Assembly (NCBI GenBank): GCA_026708165.1
Contig: JAPOVO010000139.1
Span: 1-19,972 of the forward strand
Direction: 5' to 3'
Length of the DNA stretch: 19,972 nucleotides
From: Chloroflexota bacterium
Lineage (GTDB): Bacteria > Chloroflexota > UBA11872 > VXNJ01
The translations under genes and the position numbers were made by a program. Position 1 is the first letter of the stretch. The number at the start of each line of letters is the position of its first letter. A model generated the notes under the pieces. The model saw only the letters and a list, made by a program, of their open reading frames with translations. It had not been told where the DNA came from and searched no databases. Positions 1 to 7,551 of the stretch are shown one piece after another.

Positions 1-410
1 GGATGGATGCCGTTCGGCGCAAGCGAGCCGCAATGGGGCGCGCGCTGGAGTGGCTCGATTCGGCGCGGGTGCGGCCGTCTGACGACCTGAAGGCGGAGCT
101 GAACGCCATCGACTCGCGGCCGACCACCCAGACGGCGCCGGCCAGGGATCTCCTCAGGAGGCCGGGCATGAAGTTGAACGTGCTCAGGCGGCTGACCGGC
201 ATCGAGCCGGTCGAACCGGACATTGCCGAGCAGGTTGAGCTTCAAATCAAGTACCGCAGCTACATCGATCAGCAGAATCAGATGGTCGAGCGGGCGCGCA
301 AGATGGAGGGCGCTTCGATTCCGGACGATTTCGACTTCAGTCAGATAACCGGATTGCGAACCGAGGCCCGGCACAAGCTGGAGCGAATGCGCCCCGCGAC
401 GCTGGGCTAG
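1..410 (+). CDS. mnmG: MnmG (GidA) tRNA uridine-modification enzyme, C-terminal part, ends at an in-frame TAG
   Basis: With MnmE, MnmG installs the carboxymethylaminomethyl group on wobble uridine 34 of certain tRNAs, using FAD and a folate methylene donor. Only the C-terminal 135 or so residues are in the window; the FAD-binding part lies upstream. Family landmarks visible are LLRRPG, then AEQVELQIKYRSYI (the helical C-terminal domain), IPDDFDFSQITGL, TEARHKLERMRPATLG. The frame is open at the left edge. The family normally continues RPATLGQAS..SGVTPADIS. Here the Gln codon position is TAG (408-410) and the remaining family-like sequence continues in the same frame behind it. The product as written is about 29 residues short. 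Identification is secure; whether the protein is functional is open. Confidence 0.93.
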   Translation, partial: MDAVRRKRAAMGRALEWLDSARVRPSDDLKAELNAIDSRPTTQTAPARDLLRRPGMKLNVLRRLTGIEPVEPDIAEQVELQIKYRSYIDQQNQMVERARKMEGASIPDDFDFSQITGLRTEARHKLERMRPATLG

Positions 411-497
411 GCCTCAGGAGTGGGCGGCGTTACTCCAGCCGACGTTTCGGTGCTGATGGTCCACCTCAAGCGCGCCAGAGAGGCCGCTCCGGCGTAA
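411..497 (+). pseudogene. In-frame remainder of mnmG beyond the TAG
   Basis: Reading on in the mnmG frame after the TAG gives 28 codons and then TAA at 495-497. The translation contains GVTPADVSVLMVHLKR, which matches the conserved end of MnmG proteins (typically SGVTPADISVLLVYLKR). The segment is therefore the genuine C-terminal tail, not random sequence. It is translated only if the TAG is read through, or if the TAG is a sequencing or assembly error. One neighbouring family position also differs: ASGVGGVTP stands where ASRISGVTP is usual. This could mean relaxed constraint. Confidence 0.85.
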
Positions 498-533
498 CCC
501 CGCCGCCGTGCCCTGGGAGGCCAGCCGCCTCGA

Positions 534-1133
534 TCAGTCGGTCAGCGCGAACTCGTCGAGTCCCGCGCCCGGATTCTGAAGCTGGAAACGGGCGCTGGCG
601 GCAACCCCTTCGGCGGCAAGATCGATCTGGACCGTCGCCTCAGGCTCCGCGATCAGCATCTCGGGGTTGAGCAGTCCCTCCAGGATTGTGACTTCCAGGC
701 CGTAGCCATTGCTTTCCCCGGCGACCTTCGCCGCAACGAGCAAAAGCAACGACTCTCCCGCCGCCAGGGTGGGCTCTATCTGCCGCGTGTAGTCGGTTTC
801 CGGCAGCCCGGAGTAACCTTCCCGTACCCAAATCCCTGCGACCGGCTGTGGCAGCAGCGCCCGCTTTGTGTCGGGATGTATATATCTGACAAGCGCCGCG
901 ACGTTCTCCGCGGTCCGGTTGGGCGGCGGACCTATGGCAAGTCCTAGAACGGGTAACGCCGGTGCTTCGGCCTTTACCCGAACGGAAAGCAGCCGGATAT
1001 CCGCGGCGCTGCCGGAGTTCGCGGGAACAGTGATGGTCGGGCCGACGCCAAGCGAGAGCTTGGGATAGCGTTCCCCCTGTCGCACGGAAGCCCGCTTGTT
1101 GGGGTTGCCTACTTCCAGTTTGGCGAATTGCAG
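534..1133 (-). CDS. Hypothetical protein, beta-rich, probable CTG start
   Basis: I do not recognise this family. The product is 199 residues if translation starts at the CTG at 1133-1131. That start is preceded by a strong ribosome binding site, AGGAGGGG (complement of 1141-1148), at a spacing of 7. The alternative GTG at 1085 lacks such a site, and the 16 codons before it read as ordinary protein (QFAKLEVGNPNKRAS). The sequence has alternating hydrophobic and polar residues with many Val, Leu, Gly and Pro. It has no signal peptide, membrane helix or Cys motif. Segments such as IRLLSVRVKAEAP, LLLLVAAKV and YGLEVTILEGLL look like beta strands of an immunoglobulin-like or sandwich fold, but this is only an impression. 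It follows the HAD gene after 69 bases in the same frame, so it is likely co-transcribed. It converges on mnmG. Confidence 0.7.
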   Translation of the reverse strand: MQFAKLEVGNPNKRASVRQGERYPKLSLGVGPTITVPANSGSAADIRLLSVRVKAEAPALPVLGLAIGPPPNRTAENVAALVRYIHPDTKRALLPQPVAGIWVREGYSGLPETDYTRQIEPTLAAGESLLLLVAAKVAGESNGYGLEVTILEGLLNPEMLIAEPEATVQIDLAAEGVAASARFQLQNPGAGLDEFALTD

Positions 1134-1140
1134 CTTTTCA

Positions 1141-1148
1141 CCCCTCCT
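1141..1148 (-). promoter_or_regulatory. Strong Shine-Dalgarno site that selects a CTG start
   Basis: The minus strand reads AGGAGGGG here, near-complementary to the 16S rRNA tail. The CTG codon at 1133 lies 7 bases downstream in the frame of the hypothetical protein. No ATG or TTG in that frame lies within reach. The only competing GTG in another frame stops after a few codons. Confidence 0.55.
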
Positions 1149-1202
1149 GTGCCAAAGGCGCCTGTGTCGATCGAAATCGTACCTGAGACAGTAGCGGTTT
1201 TG

Positions 1203-1880
1203 TCACAAGGATTCCAGCATCGGCGGCAATGCAGTCAGCTCGGTCAGGTCAACGGGGTCGGGCGAGGGGATCGGAGAGTCGGGCCTCTGGATACGAAAGG
1301 CGGTAATGCCAGTTGCCCTCGCCGTGGTCACGGCAGGGGCGTTGTCGTCTATCAACATGACCTCGCCGGCTGCCAGACCCTCACGCTCAAGGAGTCTCAT
1401 CCAATACTCCGGCGCATCCTTCTGCGTTCCTAACATCCCGGAATAGTAGACGACGTCCAGGTAACTGCTGAGTCCCACCATCTCCAGGTCGCTGGAAGGG
1501 TCGTGCCAGCGTCCGGTCGCGATACCAATCCGAAGCCCGCAGGCTCGGATCTCTTTGACCGTCGCAATTGCGTCGCCATAGGCATCGACCGATTTCGTCG
1601 CCTCGAACCGCCGCATGATTATCTCGGCCATCCGGGCGTCGTCCTGCTCGATCCCGACCAGTTTCAGGGTATGGCCGGCGCAGTGGAGGTAAGCGTCACG
1701 GTCGGTGGGGAATTCGAAACCGCGCGTCAGATAGAGGTCCCAGGACTCCATGTAGGCGCGTTCGAGCTCGTTGAAGTCCACTTTGAAGCCGTGTTGGGAA
1801 ATCACCTCGGCGTATACGGGAATGGGGTCAAGCCTGAGCCGGAGCAGCGTGTGGTCCATGTCGAACAGACACAGCTTCAC
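1203..1880 (-). CDS. HAD-superfamily hydrolase (phosphatase type)
   Basis: A 225-residue cytosolic enzyme of the haloacid dehalogenase superfamily, most of which are phosphomonoesterases acting on small phosphorylated metabolites. Motif I is FDMDHTL (nucleophile Asp7, acid/base Asp9). Motif II is the Thr in IATGRW (Thr122). Motif III is Lys154 in TQKDAPEYW. Motif IV is LIDDN (Asp178, Asp179). A helical cap of the C1 type fits between residues 15 and 100. The substrate cannot be read from the sequence. The GTG start is forced by motif I lying six residues in; its ribosome binding site is weak. The gene follows gyrA by 41 bases, so both are probably on one transcript. Confidence 0.88.
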   Translation of the reverse strand: MKLCLFDMDHTLLRLRLDPIPVYAEVISQHGFKVDFNELERAYMESWDLYLTRGFEFPTDRDAYLHCAGHTLKLVGIEQDDARMAEIIMRRFEATKSVDAYGDAIATVKEIRACGLRIGIATGRWHDPSSDLEMVGLSSYLDVVYYSGMLGTQKDAPEYWMRLLEREGLAAGEVMLIDDNAPAVTTARATGITAFRIQRPDSPIPSPDPVDLTELTALPPMLESL

Positions 1881-1921
1881 TTTGCTCGGCCGTCCGCGGT
1901 GCTCACGTCGACTCAGATCGA

Positions 1922-4384
1922 TTAGTCCGCTGGAGACCCGTTTTGGGGAGCGACCGTCTCCCGCCCGTCACCGGAGACCGCCAGCCCAGCAACTTCCTCG
2001 CCCTCGTTCAATCGCATCAGGATCATCCCTTTGGCGTAGCGCTGCATGGGCCTGACCTCACCGAGGCTCAACCGGATGAGGCGGCCGATAGTCGACAGAA
2101 GGAGGATGTCCTCCCCCGGATCGGATATGACCCGGGCCGCTACCACGTGGCCGGTCTTTTCTGAGAGATTGATCGCTTTCATGCCAAAGCCGCCCCGGCC
2201 CTGCGATCGAAACTCGGTCAGGGGCATTTTCTTGCCGTAGCCCTCATTGGTGACGACCAGCAAATAGCCTCCCTCTTGGGTGAGGTCCATCGATACCACT
2301 TCGTCGTCTTCGCGGAGTCGCATCGCGCGCACGCCTCCGCTGGTGCGCCCGCTGCTGCGGACACCGTCTTCGTGAAAGTGGATCGCCATGCCCAGCCGGG
2401 TGACGAACATCACCCCGTTATCGCCGTTCGACAGCCGGACCCATCCCAACTCGTCCTTGGGCTTCAGGTTCATGGTCTGAATGCCATTGGACCGCACCGA
2501 GGCGTATCGAGTGAGCGCGGTCCGCTTGACGTCTCCCCTCCGCGTGCCCATCAGGAGGTGCTCGCCGGCCTCGAAATTCGGGAACGCAATGGGCGCCGTG
2601 ACTCGCTCGCGGCGTTCGAGCGGGAGAAGGTTGACCATCGCCACGCCGCGCGCTTCGCGGCTCATGCGCGGAAGGTCGTAGCACCTGAGCTTGAACACGC
2701 GACCGCGGTTGGTGAACGCGAGTATGTGATCGTGGCTCTTGGTGACGAGGAAGTGTCGAATCTCGTCGTCCTTAACAACCAGTCCTCGAATCCCCTTGCC
2801 GCCCCGGCCCTGGATACGGAAGGTATCCGTGGGCTGACGCTTGGCATATCCCCGGCGAGTAATGGTCACGACGCAATCTTCGTCAGGAATCAGGTCCTCG
2901 TCGGTAAGATCGCCCGTGATGTTGACTATTCGCGTACGCCGAGCGTCGCCAAACCGCTCGCGAAGCTCAAGCGTTTCGTCGCGGATGACGCCGTGAACAA
3001 TGCTCATGTCGGCGAGCAACGCCTCCAGCTCGGCTATCCGCATTCGAAGCTCCGCCAACTCGTCCCGGAGCTTCTGAGCTTCGAGCGCGACGAGCCGGCG
3101 CAACTGCATGTCGAGAATCGCGTTGGCCTGAATCTCGCTTAAATCGAACCGCTCCATCAGCGCCGCGCGGGCGTCGTCTGTGGTCTCGGACGCCCGGATG
3201 ATCGCAACCACCTCGTCGATGTTGTCGAGGGCGGTGAGAAAACCCTCCAGCACGTGCGCGCGGTCGAGGGCGCGCAATAGATCGAACCGGGCGCGCCTGG
3301 TTACGACCTCCTCCCGATGCTTGATGAACTCCTGCAGCGCCTGCCGCAGGCTGACCGTCTGCGGCTGACCGTCGACCAGGGTCGTCATATTGACGCCGAA
3401 CGTAGTTTGCAGCGCAGTGTGCTTGTACAACTGGTTGAGGACCTTGGTTGGATAGGCGTCGCGGCGCAGTTCGATGACGAGCCGCATTCCTTCACGGTCG
3501 CTCTCGTCCCTGATATCGCTTATGCCCTCGATGGTCTTGGATCTGACCAGAGTGGCGATCTTCTCGGTCAGTTTGGCCTTGTTGACCTGGTAGGGAAGCT
3601 CGCTGACGACCAGTAAGTTGCGGCCCTCTCGCGATTCTTCAGGGTTAACCAGAGCACGGACCAGAATGCGGCCGCGGCCAGTGCCGTAGGCCGAGCGAAT
3701 CCCCTCTGCGCTGATGATCGCGCCGGTCGGGAAATCCGGTCCGAGCACGATCTTGGAAAGCTCGTCACCGGAAAGGTCGGGATTCTCCAGCAGCGCATTG
3801 ATCGCGTCGGCTATTTCGCGGAAGTTGTTAGGCGGGATGTTCGTTGCCATCCCGACGGCGATGCCCGATGCGCCGTTTATCAGGAGATTCGGCGCCTTGG
3901 CGGGCAGCACGAGCGGCTCCTCCGCCGACGAGTCGAAGTTTTCGACGAAGTCGACGGTGTCCCGGTCGATGTCGGCCAGCATTTCCTCGGCGAGCCTCGA
4001 CAGGCGCGCCTCCGTATAGCGCATGGCCGCGGGCGGGTCGCCATCCACCGAGCCGAAGTTCCCCTGGCCTTCCACCGGCATGTAGCGCAGGCTGAACGGC
4101 TGTGCCATTCGCGCGAGCCCGTCGTAGATCGCCGCCTCGCCGTGGGGATGGTATTTGCCCATCGTCTCGCCGACGATGCGGGCGCACTTTCGAAATTGCG
4201 AGTTGGAACGCGCGCCGAGGTCTTGCATGGCGTAAAGGATTCGCCTTTGAACGGGCTTCAGGCCGTCTCGGACGTCCGGTATGGCCCGCGAGACGATCGT
4301 GCTCATGGCGTAGTCCAGGTACGCCTCGCCCATTTCGGTTTCGAGGGCTATCGGTTCAATTCGGCCCGTGAGGTCCTCTTCCAA
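1922..4384 (-). CDS. gyrA: DNA gyrase subunit A
   Basis: GyrA is the breakage-reunion subunit of type IIA topoisomerase and introduces negative supercoils together with GyrB. The product has 820 residues, normal for the family. The catalytic tyrosine is Tyr123 in [11 protein letters not shown]. The preceding winged-helix region holds [13 protein letters not shown] (77-88). A GyrA box, QGRGGKG near residue 525, followed by six beta-pinwheel repeats, separates it from ParC. At the position equivalent to E. coli Ser83 this protein has Ala84, a residue linked to lower natural fluoroquinolone sensitivity in other bacteria. The acidic Asp88 (E. coli Asp87) is kept. The TTG start at 4384 has GAGGAG eight bases upstream. 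gyrB is not in the window. The upstream neighbour moaC reads the same way with a 57-base gap. Confidence 0.97.
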   Translation of the reverse strand: MEEDLTGRIEPIALETEMGEAYLDYAMSTIVSRAIPDVRDGLKPVQRRILYAMQDLGARSNSQFRKCARIVGETMGKYHPHGEAAIYDGLARMAQPFSLRYMPVEGQGNFGSVDGDPPAAMRYTEARLSRLAEEMLADIDRDTVDFVENFDSSAEEPLVLPAKAPNLLINGASGIAVGMATNIPPNNFREIADAINALLENPDLSGDELSKIVLGPDFPTGAIISAEGIRSAYGTGRGRILVRALVNPEESREGRNLLVVSELPYQVNKAKLTEKIATLVRSKTIEGISDIRDESDREGMRLVIELRRDAYPTKVLNQLYKHTALQTTFGVNMTTLVDGQPQTVSLRQALQEFIKHREEVVTRRARFDLLRALDRAHVLEGFLTALDNIDEVVAIIRASETTDDARAALMERFDLSEIQANAILDMQLRRLVALEAQKLRDELAELRMRIAELEALLADMSIVHGVIRDETLELRERFGDARRTRIVNITGDLTDEDLIPDEDCVVTITRRGYAKRQPTDTFRIQGRGGKGIRGLVVKDDEIRHFLVTKSHDHILAFTNRGRVFKLRCYDLPRMSREARGVAMVNLLPLERRERVTAPIAFPNFEAGEHLLMGTRRGDVKRTALTRYASVRSNGIQTMNLKPKDELGWVRLSNGDNGVMFVTRLGMAIHFHEDGVRSSGRTSGGVRAMRLREDDEVVSMDLTQEGGYLLVVTNEGYGKKMPLTEFRSQGRGGFGMKAINLSEKTGHVVAARVISDPGEDILLLSTIGRLIRLSLGEVRPMQRYAKGMILMRLNEGEEVAGLAVSGDGRETVAPQNGSPAD

Positions 4385-4441
4385 GCCCCTTACTCCTCGT
4401 GTCCCATCGAAAAAGCGCGAAAAACAAACGGTTTCCGGGGG

Positions 4442-4936
4442 TCACTCATCGGCAACGAAGTCGCCGCTCGATCCGCCCGTTTTCCGTAATAGCCGTATGT
4501 TGCCTATGCACATCGACTTATCAACCGCCTTGCACATGTCGTACAACGTCAGCGCGGCGACGCTGACCGCGGTCAGCGCTTCCATTTCCACGCCGGTGCG
4601 CGCGAATGTTTTTGCCGTCGCCGTGATTTCGACTCTGGATTCTTCCCGATCGGGAGAGAGATCCACGGCTACCGATTCGAGCGGCAGCTGGTGACACAGG
4701 GGAATGAGGTCCCACGTCCGCTTGGCCGCCGAAATTCCGGCGATCTGAGCTACCGATAAGACGTCGCCCTTTTTGAGTGCGGTGGGGCCGCCCCGGTTCT
4801 GCGCGGTGATCATCTCCAGCGTTTCGGGCTTGACGCGGACCTCACCCGATGCGGTCGCCTGGCGGACCGACGGCCGCTTGGCGCTTACGTCGACCATGCG
4901 CGGTCGACCGGCGTCGTCCAGATGGGTGAGCGTCAC
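4442..4936 (-). CDS. moaC: Cyclic pyranopterin monophosphate synthase MoaC
   Basis: MoaC converts the 3',8-cyclo-GTP intermediate made by MoaA into cyclic pyranopterin monophosphate, the second step of molybdenum cofactor synthesis. The 164-residue length is typical. All catalytic residues known from E. coli MoaC are present with a shift of five: Lys56 (LKKGDV), His82 (PLCHQL), Glu117 and Glu119 (GVEMEA), Asp133 and Lys136 ([10 protein letters not shown]). The C-terminal KTGGSSG is also standard. The GTG start gives the family-typical opening [16 protein letters not shown]; no clear Shine-Dalgarno precedes it. No other moa or moe gene is in the window. The gene appears to lead a minus-strand unit with gyrA and the HAD gene. 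Confidence 0.96.
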   Translation of the reverse strand: MTLTHLDDAGRPRMVDVSAKRPSVRQATASGEVRVKPETLEMITAQNRGGPTALKKGDVLSVAQIAGISAAKRTWDLIPLCHQLPLESVAVDLSPDREESRVEITATAKTFARTGVEMEALTAVSVAALTLYDMCKAVDKSMCIGNIRLLRKTGGSSGDFVADE

Positions 4937-5178
4937 TGGAGCTGCGGAGCCAAAAGGTCCGAATCGCAGCCCCCTAAGGGGGAAGCTCCAAGGAAATTAT
5001 CATCGCTTGATTTTACCAATAAACTGGATGCGAGGACTTCCCGGCGCGGGCCGCGATCGCGGAGCGAAACGAGCCTGCGGGGGCCGGTGGTCGGTTCGCA
5101 GATAAAATTCCATATAGGTCGGCTGCGGGACCGCAAAAAACCGAGCCTCGATCGTCGGAATAGACAGAGGTGAGCATC
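4937..5178. other. Divergent intergenic region between moaC and the pilin gene
   Basis: A 242-base spacer between genes pointing away from each other, so it should hold both promoters. It contains an AT-richer patch (4990-5025), a small G/C hairpin candidate CCCCCTAAGGGGG around 4971-4983 that would lie in the moaC leader, and a perfect 12-base palindrome CCGCGATCGCGG (5051-5062). I see no coding sequence or RNA gene in it. I could not find a convincing promoter for the plus-strand pilin gene. Confidence 0.5.
4996..5023 (-). promoter_or_regulatory. Possible sigma70-type promoter for moaC
   Basis: On the minus strand TTTATT (5023-5018) and GATAAT (5001-4996) are separated by 16 bases, in the only AT-rich patch of the spacer. 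Transcription would begin about 50 bases before the moaC start. The -35 match is poor, so this is tentative. Confidence 0.3.
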
Positions 5179-5340
5179 TTGGGTGATTCGAGGTGGGCAA
5201 ACCGGGGACAGGGCGTGGCGGGTTACGCGCTCGTAATCGCGTCGTTCATTATTACGCTGATCGCCATCATCACCCTGATCGGAGACAGCGTGTCGAACGC
5301 GCTGCAGAACATCATTGACGCGCTCCCGCTGCCCTCGTAG
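5179..5340 (+). CDS. Flp/type IVb pilin-like small protein
   Basis: A 53-residue protein with the layout of Flp pilins: a short charged N-terminus (DSRWANRG), a prepilin-peptidase-like site after Gly10, then a long hydrophobic helix YALVIASFIITLIAIITLIG and a short polar tail ending NIIDALPLPS. Flp pilins normally read GQGLVEYAL; here it is GQGVAGYAL, so the near-invariant Glu at mature position 5 is Gly15 while the following Tyr16 is kept. The TTG start at 5179 has AGAGGTGA at 5166-5173, five bases away. A GTG at 5170 is in frame but lies inside that binding site. No tad/cpa assembly gene is in the window. It could also be an unrelated single-span membrane peptide. Confidence 0.7.
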   Translation: MGDSRWANRGQGVAGYALVIASFIITLIAIITLIGDSVSNALQNIIDALPLPS

Positions 5341-5553
5341 CGTGACCGGCTTCCCTGGAGCTGTTCGTTGTTCGTAGCAAGACACGGCCCGCGCAGACCG
5401 GCGACGTCCGGCAGCGTGTCGGAACCGGCGCGGAGCAGGCGATTTCCACACATCTCGACCAGGACCCGCACGGTTCGAGTCGGCCTGGCTTTTCGGTCGG
5501 GCAGCCGCGGGCGGTCCAGAGGGCCTGGTGGATCGGGAAGCTCGAGGCGCTGG
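5341..5553 (+). other. Region before the Clp-type ATPase, no convincing gene
   Basis: The frame of the downstream ATPase stays open through this 213-base stretch back to a TTG at 5368. The translation is rich in Arg, Ser, Gly and Pro, with no resemblance to a Clp N-domain, so I read it as untranslated leader. A GTG at 5416 is another in-frame start candidate. No clear promoter or terminator is visible. Confidence 0.45.
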
Positions 5554-7551
5554 CTGTTCGGCGGCGGCAAAAAAGGGTCGATCCTCAAACAATACGGCCG
5601 CAATTTGACCGCGCAAGCGAGAAAGGGCGCGATGGACCCGGTGATCGGCCGCGAAGCCGAGATGAACCGGATGATCGAAATCCTGATGAGAAGGACGAAG
5701 AACAACCCGATACTGGTCGGCTCGGCAGGGGTTGGAAAGACCGCCGTGGTCGAGGGGTTGGCGCAGCGGATAGCGCGGGGCGAAGTGCCGGCGGGCCTCA
5801 AGGACAAGCAGATTGTTTCGCTCAGCTTGCCGTCGATGATCGCGGGCACCAAGTACCGCGGCGAGTTCGAAGAGCGGATTCAGCGGCTAATCAAGGAGGT
5901 GCGGGAGGCGGGAAACGTAGTGCTCTTCGTGGACGAGGTCCACATGGTCCTGGGAGCGGGCGGCGCCGTCGGCGCGCTCGACGCGGCGAATCTGTTGAAA
6001 CCCGTGCTCGCCAGAGGACAGCTCAAGATGATCGGCGCCACGACCTGGGAGGAATACCGGCGGTATTTCTCCAACGACAAAACGCTGTACAGACGCTTCC
6101 AGCCGGTGGACGTTGAGGAACCTACCGCCGAGGACGCCGTGCGGATTTTGATGGGACTGCGCGACAAATACGAAGAATTCCACGGCCTCGCCATCGACGA
6201 CGACGCATTGGAGGCCGCGGTCACATTATCCAAACGATTCATCAGCAGCCGGTTTCTGCCCGACAAGGCGATTGACCTGATGGACGAATCGATGGCGAAG
6301 GCCAAGGTCAGACGTCTAATGCCGCCCGAGCGTATCCGGGAGCTGCGCCGTCGGCTCGATGAGATTCGGAGCGAGCGGGAAGCATTGCCGGACGACGCGG
6401 AATCGGAGGAGATACTCACCGTCGCTTCCAGGGAGGCTGACGTTCGCGAGGAGCTGTTGATCGAAAGGCGGAAGTGGCACGCCGAATTGCGGCAAACCCG
6501 TGAATCGATCACCGCCGACCAGGTCGCCGACGTGATCGCCCAGTGGACGGGCATTCCCATCGCAAACCTCAAGCAAGGCGACAAGGAGCGTTTTCGTGGA
6601 ATGGAGGAGGCGCTCGCCCGCAGCATCGTGGGACAGGACGAGGTATTGGGCGAGCTGTCCAGATCGCTGCGGCGGGCGGCGGCTGGACTGAAAGACACGG
6701 CCAGACCCATCGGGGTATTCCTATTCGTGGGATCTAGCGGAGTCGGTAAGACGGAGACGGCGACGGCACTGGCGGAGTTTGTGCTGGGCAGCGCCGACAA
6801 GCTCGTCCGTATCGACATGAGCGAATACAGCGAACCCTATACGACGGCTCGGCTGATAGGAGCGCCGCCCGGATACATCGGTCACGACGATCCGGGTCAG
6901 CTAACGGAGGCGGTGAGGCGGGAGCCGTACACGGTGGTTTTGTTCGACGAAATCGACAAGGCGCATCCCGCCGTCCGCGCCATCCTGCTGCAAGTCATGG
7001 AAGACGGCCAGCTTACCGATTCCACGGGCAAGCACGTGGACTTCCGCAACACTATCTTGATTCTGACCTCGAACGCGGCCAACAACGCCGCCGCGTCGAT
7101 AGGATTCGGGTCTTCAAACGCTCCCAGGGAGTTCAATCAAAGCGCGAAAGACAGACTCCTGGCGCGAGTGCGGCGGGAGCTTCCCGCGGAATTCATCAAC
7201 CGGCTCGACCGTTTGATGGCGTTCAAGCCTCTCGAAGAAGCCGACTTTCGGGAGATCGGGAGGCGGATGCTATCTGGCGTCGCCGCCAGGGCTCGGGACA
7301 AGGACGCCGAGCTCTCGTTCAAGGGCGAGGTCCTCGAAGAGCTTGTCCGCCGGACCCTGAAGGCAAACGACGGGGCCCGGCCGCTCCGGCTGATGATCGA
7401 AGTCGAGATCGAACAACCGCTCGCGAACGTGCTGATCGAGAGCACGGCGCCGGGATCGATCATCGAGGCCGTTTGTGAGGACGGCGAAATAAAACTGCAA
7501 GCACTAGATGCCGAAGGAGCCGTCGATGAAGGTGTGGCTTCGACGGGCTAG
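5554..7551 (+). CDS. ClpC-type Hsp100 unfoldase with two AAA+ modules, no N-domain
   Basis: An ATP-driven ring unfoldase that would thread proteins into ClpP. The first module opens with the standard LKQYGRNLTAQARKGAMDPVIGRE, then Walker A GSAGVGKT (56-63) and Walker B VVLFVDEVH (Asp127, Glu128). A short middle coiled coil, ClpC-like rather than the long ClpB type, follows near residues 255-330. The second module has Walker A GSSGVGKT (393-400), Walker B VVLFDEIDK (Asp465, Glu466), sensor LTSN and the arginine-finger region FINRLD. An IGF tripeptide (516-518) matches the ClpP-docking loop. The double Clp_N repeat of about 140 residues that starts normal ClpC proteins is missing. The start is uncertain: I prefer CTG at 5554 with GAGG six bases upstream (665 residues); GTG 5416 or TTG 5368 are possible. 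It overlaps the beginning of comF. Confidence 0.85.
   Translation: MFGGGKKGSILKQYGRNLTAQARKGAMDPVIGREAEMNRMIEILMRRTKNNPILVGSAGVGKTAVVEGLAQRIARGEVPAGLKDKQIVSLSLPSMIAGTKYRGEFEERIQRLIKEVREAGNVVLFVDEVHMVLGAGGAVGALDAANLLKPVLARGQLKMIGATTWEEYRRYFSNDKTLYRRFQPVDVEEPTAEDAVRILMGLRDKYEEFHGLAIDDDALEAAVTLSKRFISSRFLPDKAIDLMDESMAKAKVRRLMPPERIRELRRRLDEIRSEREALPDDAESEEILTVASREADVREELLIERRKWHAELRQTRESITADQVADVIAQWTGIPIANLKQGDKERFRGMEEALARSIVGQDEVLGELSRSLRRAAAGLKDTARPIGVFLFVGSSGVGKTETATALAEFVLGSADKLVRIDMSEYSEPYTTARLIGAPPGYIGHDDPGQLTEAVRREPYTVVLFDEIDKAHPAVRAILLQVMEDGQLTDSTGKHVDFRNTILILTSNAANNAAASIGFGSSNAPREFNQSAKDRLLARVRRELPAEFINRLDRLMAFKPLEEADFREIGRRMLSGVAARARDKDAELSFKGEVLEELVRRTLKANDGARPLRLMIEVEIEQPLANVLIESTAPGSIIEAVCEDGEIKLQALDAEGAVDEGVASTG

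Noticed and set aside
408..410. Genome-wide reassignment of TAG to Gln as explanation of the mnmG stop
   Set aside because: Several other genes here end in TAG at the expected family length, including accD, accA, pafA and the phosphofructokinase.
2276..3142. Long open frame of 288 codons on the plus strand inside gyrA
   Set aside because: It is antisense to the unmistakable GyrA reading frame, has no family motif and arises from GC-rich codon structure.
1922..4384. Possibility that the topoisomerase is ParC rather than GyrA
   Set aside because: A GyrA box (QGRGGKG) and a full set of C-terminal pinwheel repeats are present, which favour GyrA.
5041..5178. Promoter for the pilin gene around TATAGG at 5113
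   Set aside because: No -35 hexamer lies at a suitable distance; the nearest candidate TTCGCA is only 12 bases upstream.
5223..5852. Minus-strand frame of 209 codons across the pilin and the start of the Clp gene
   Set aside because: It runs against two better-supported plus-strand genes and shows no recognisable domain.
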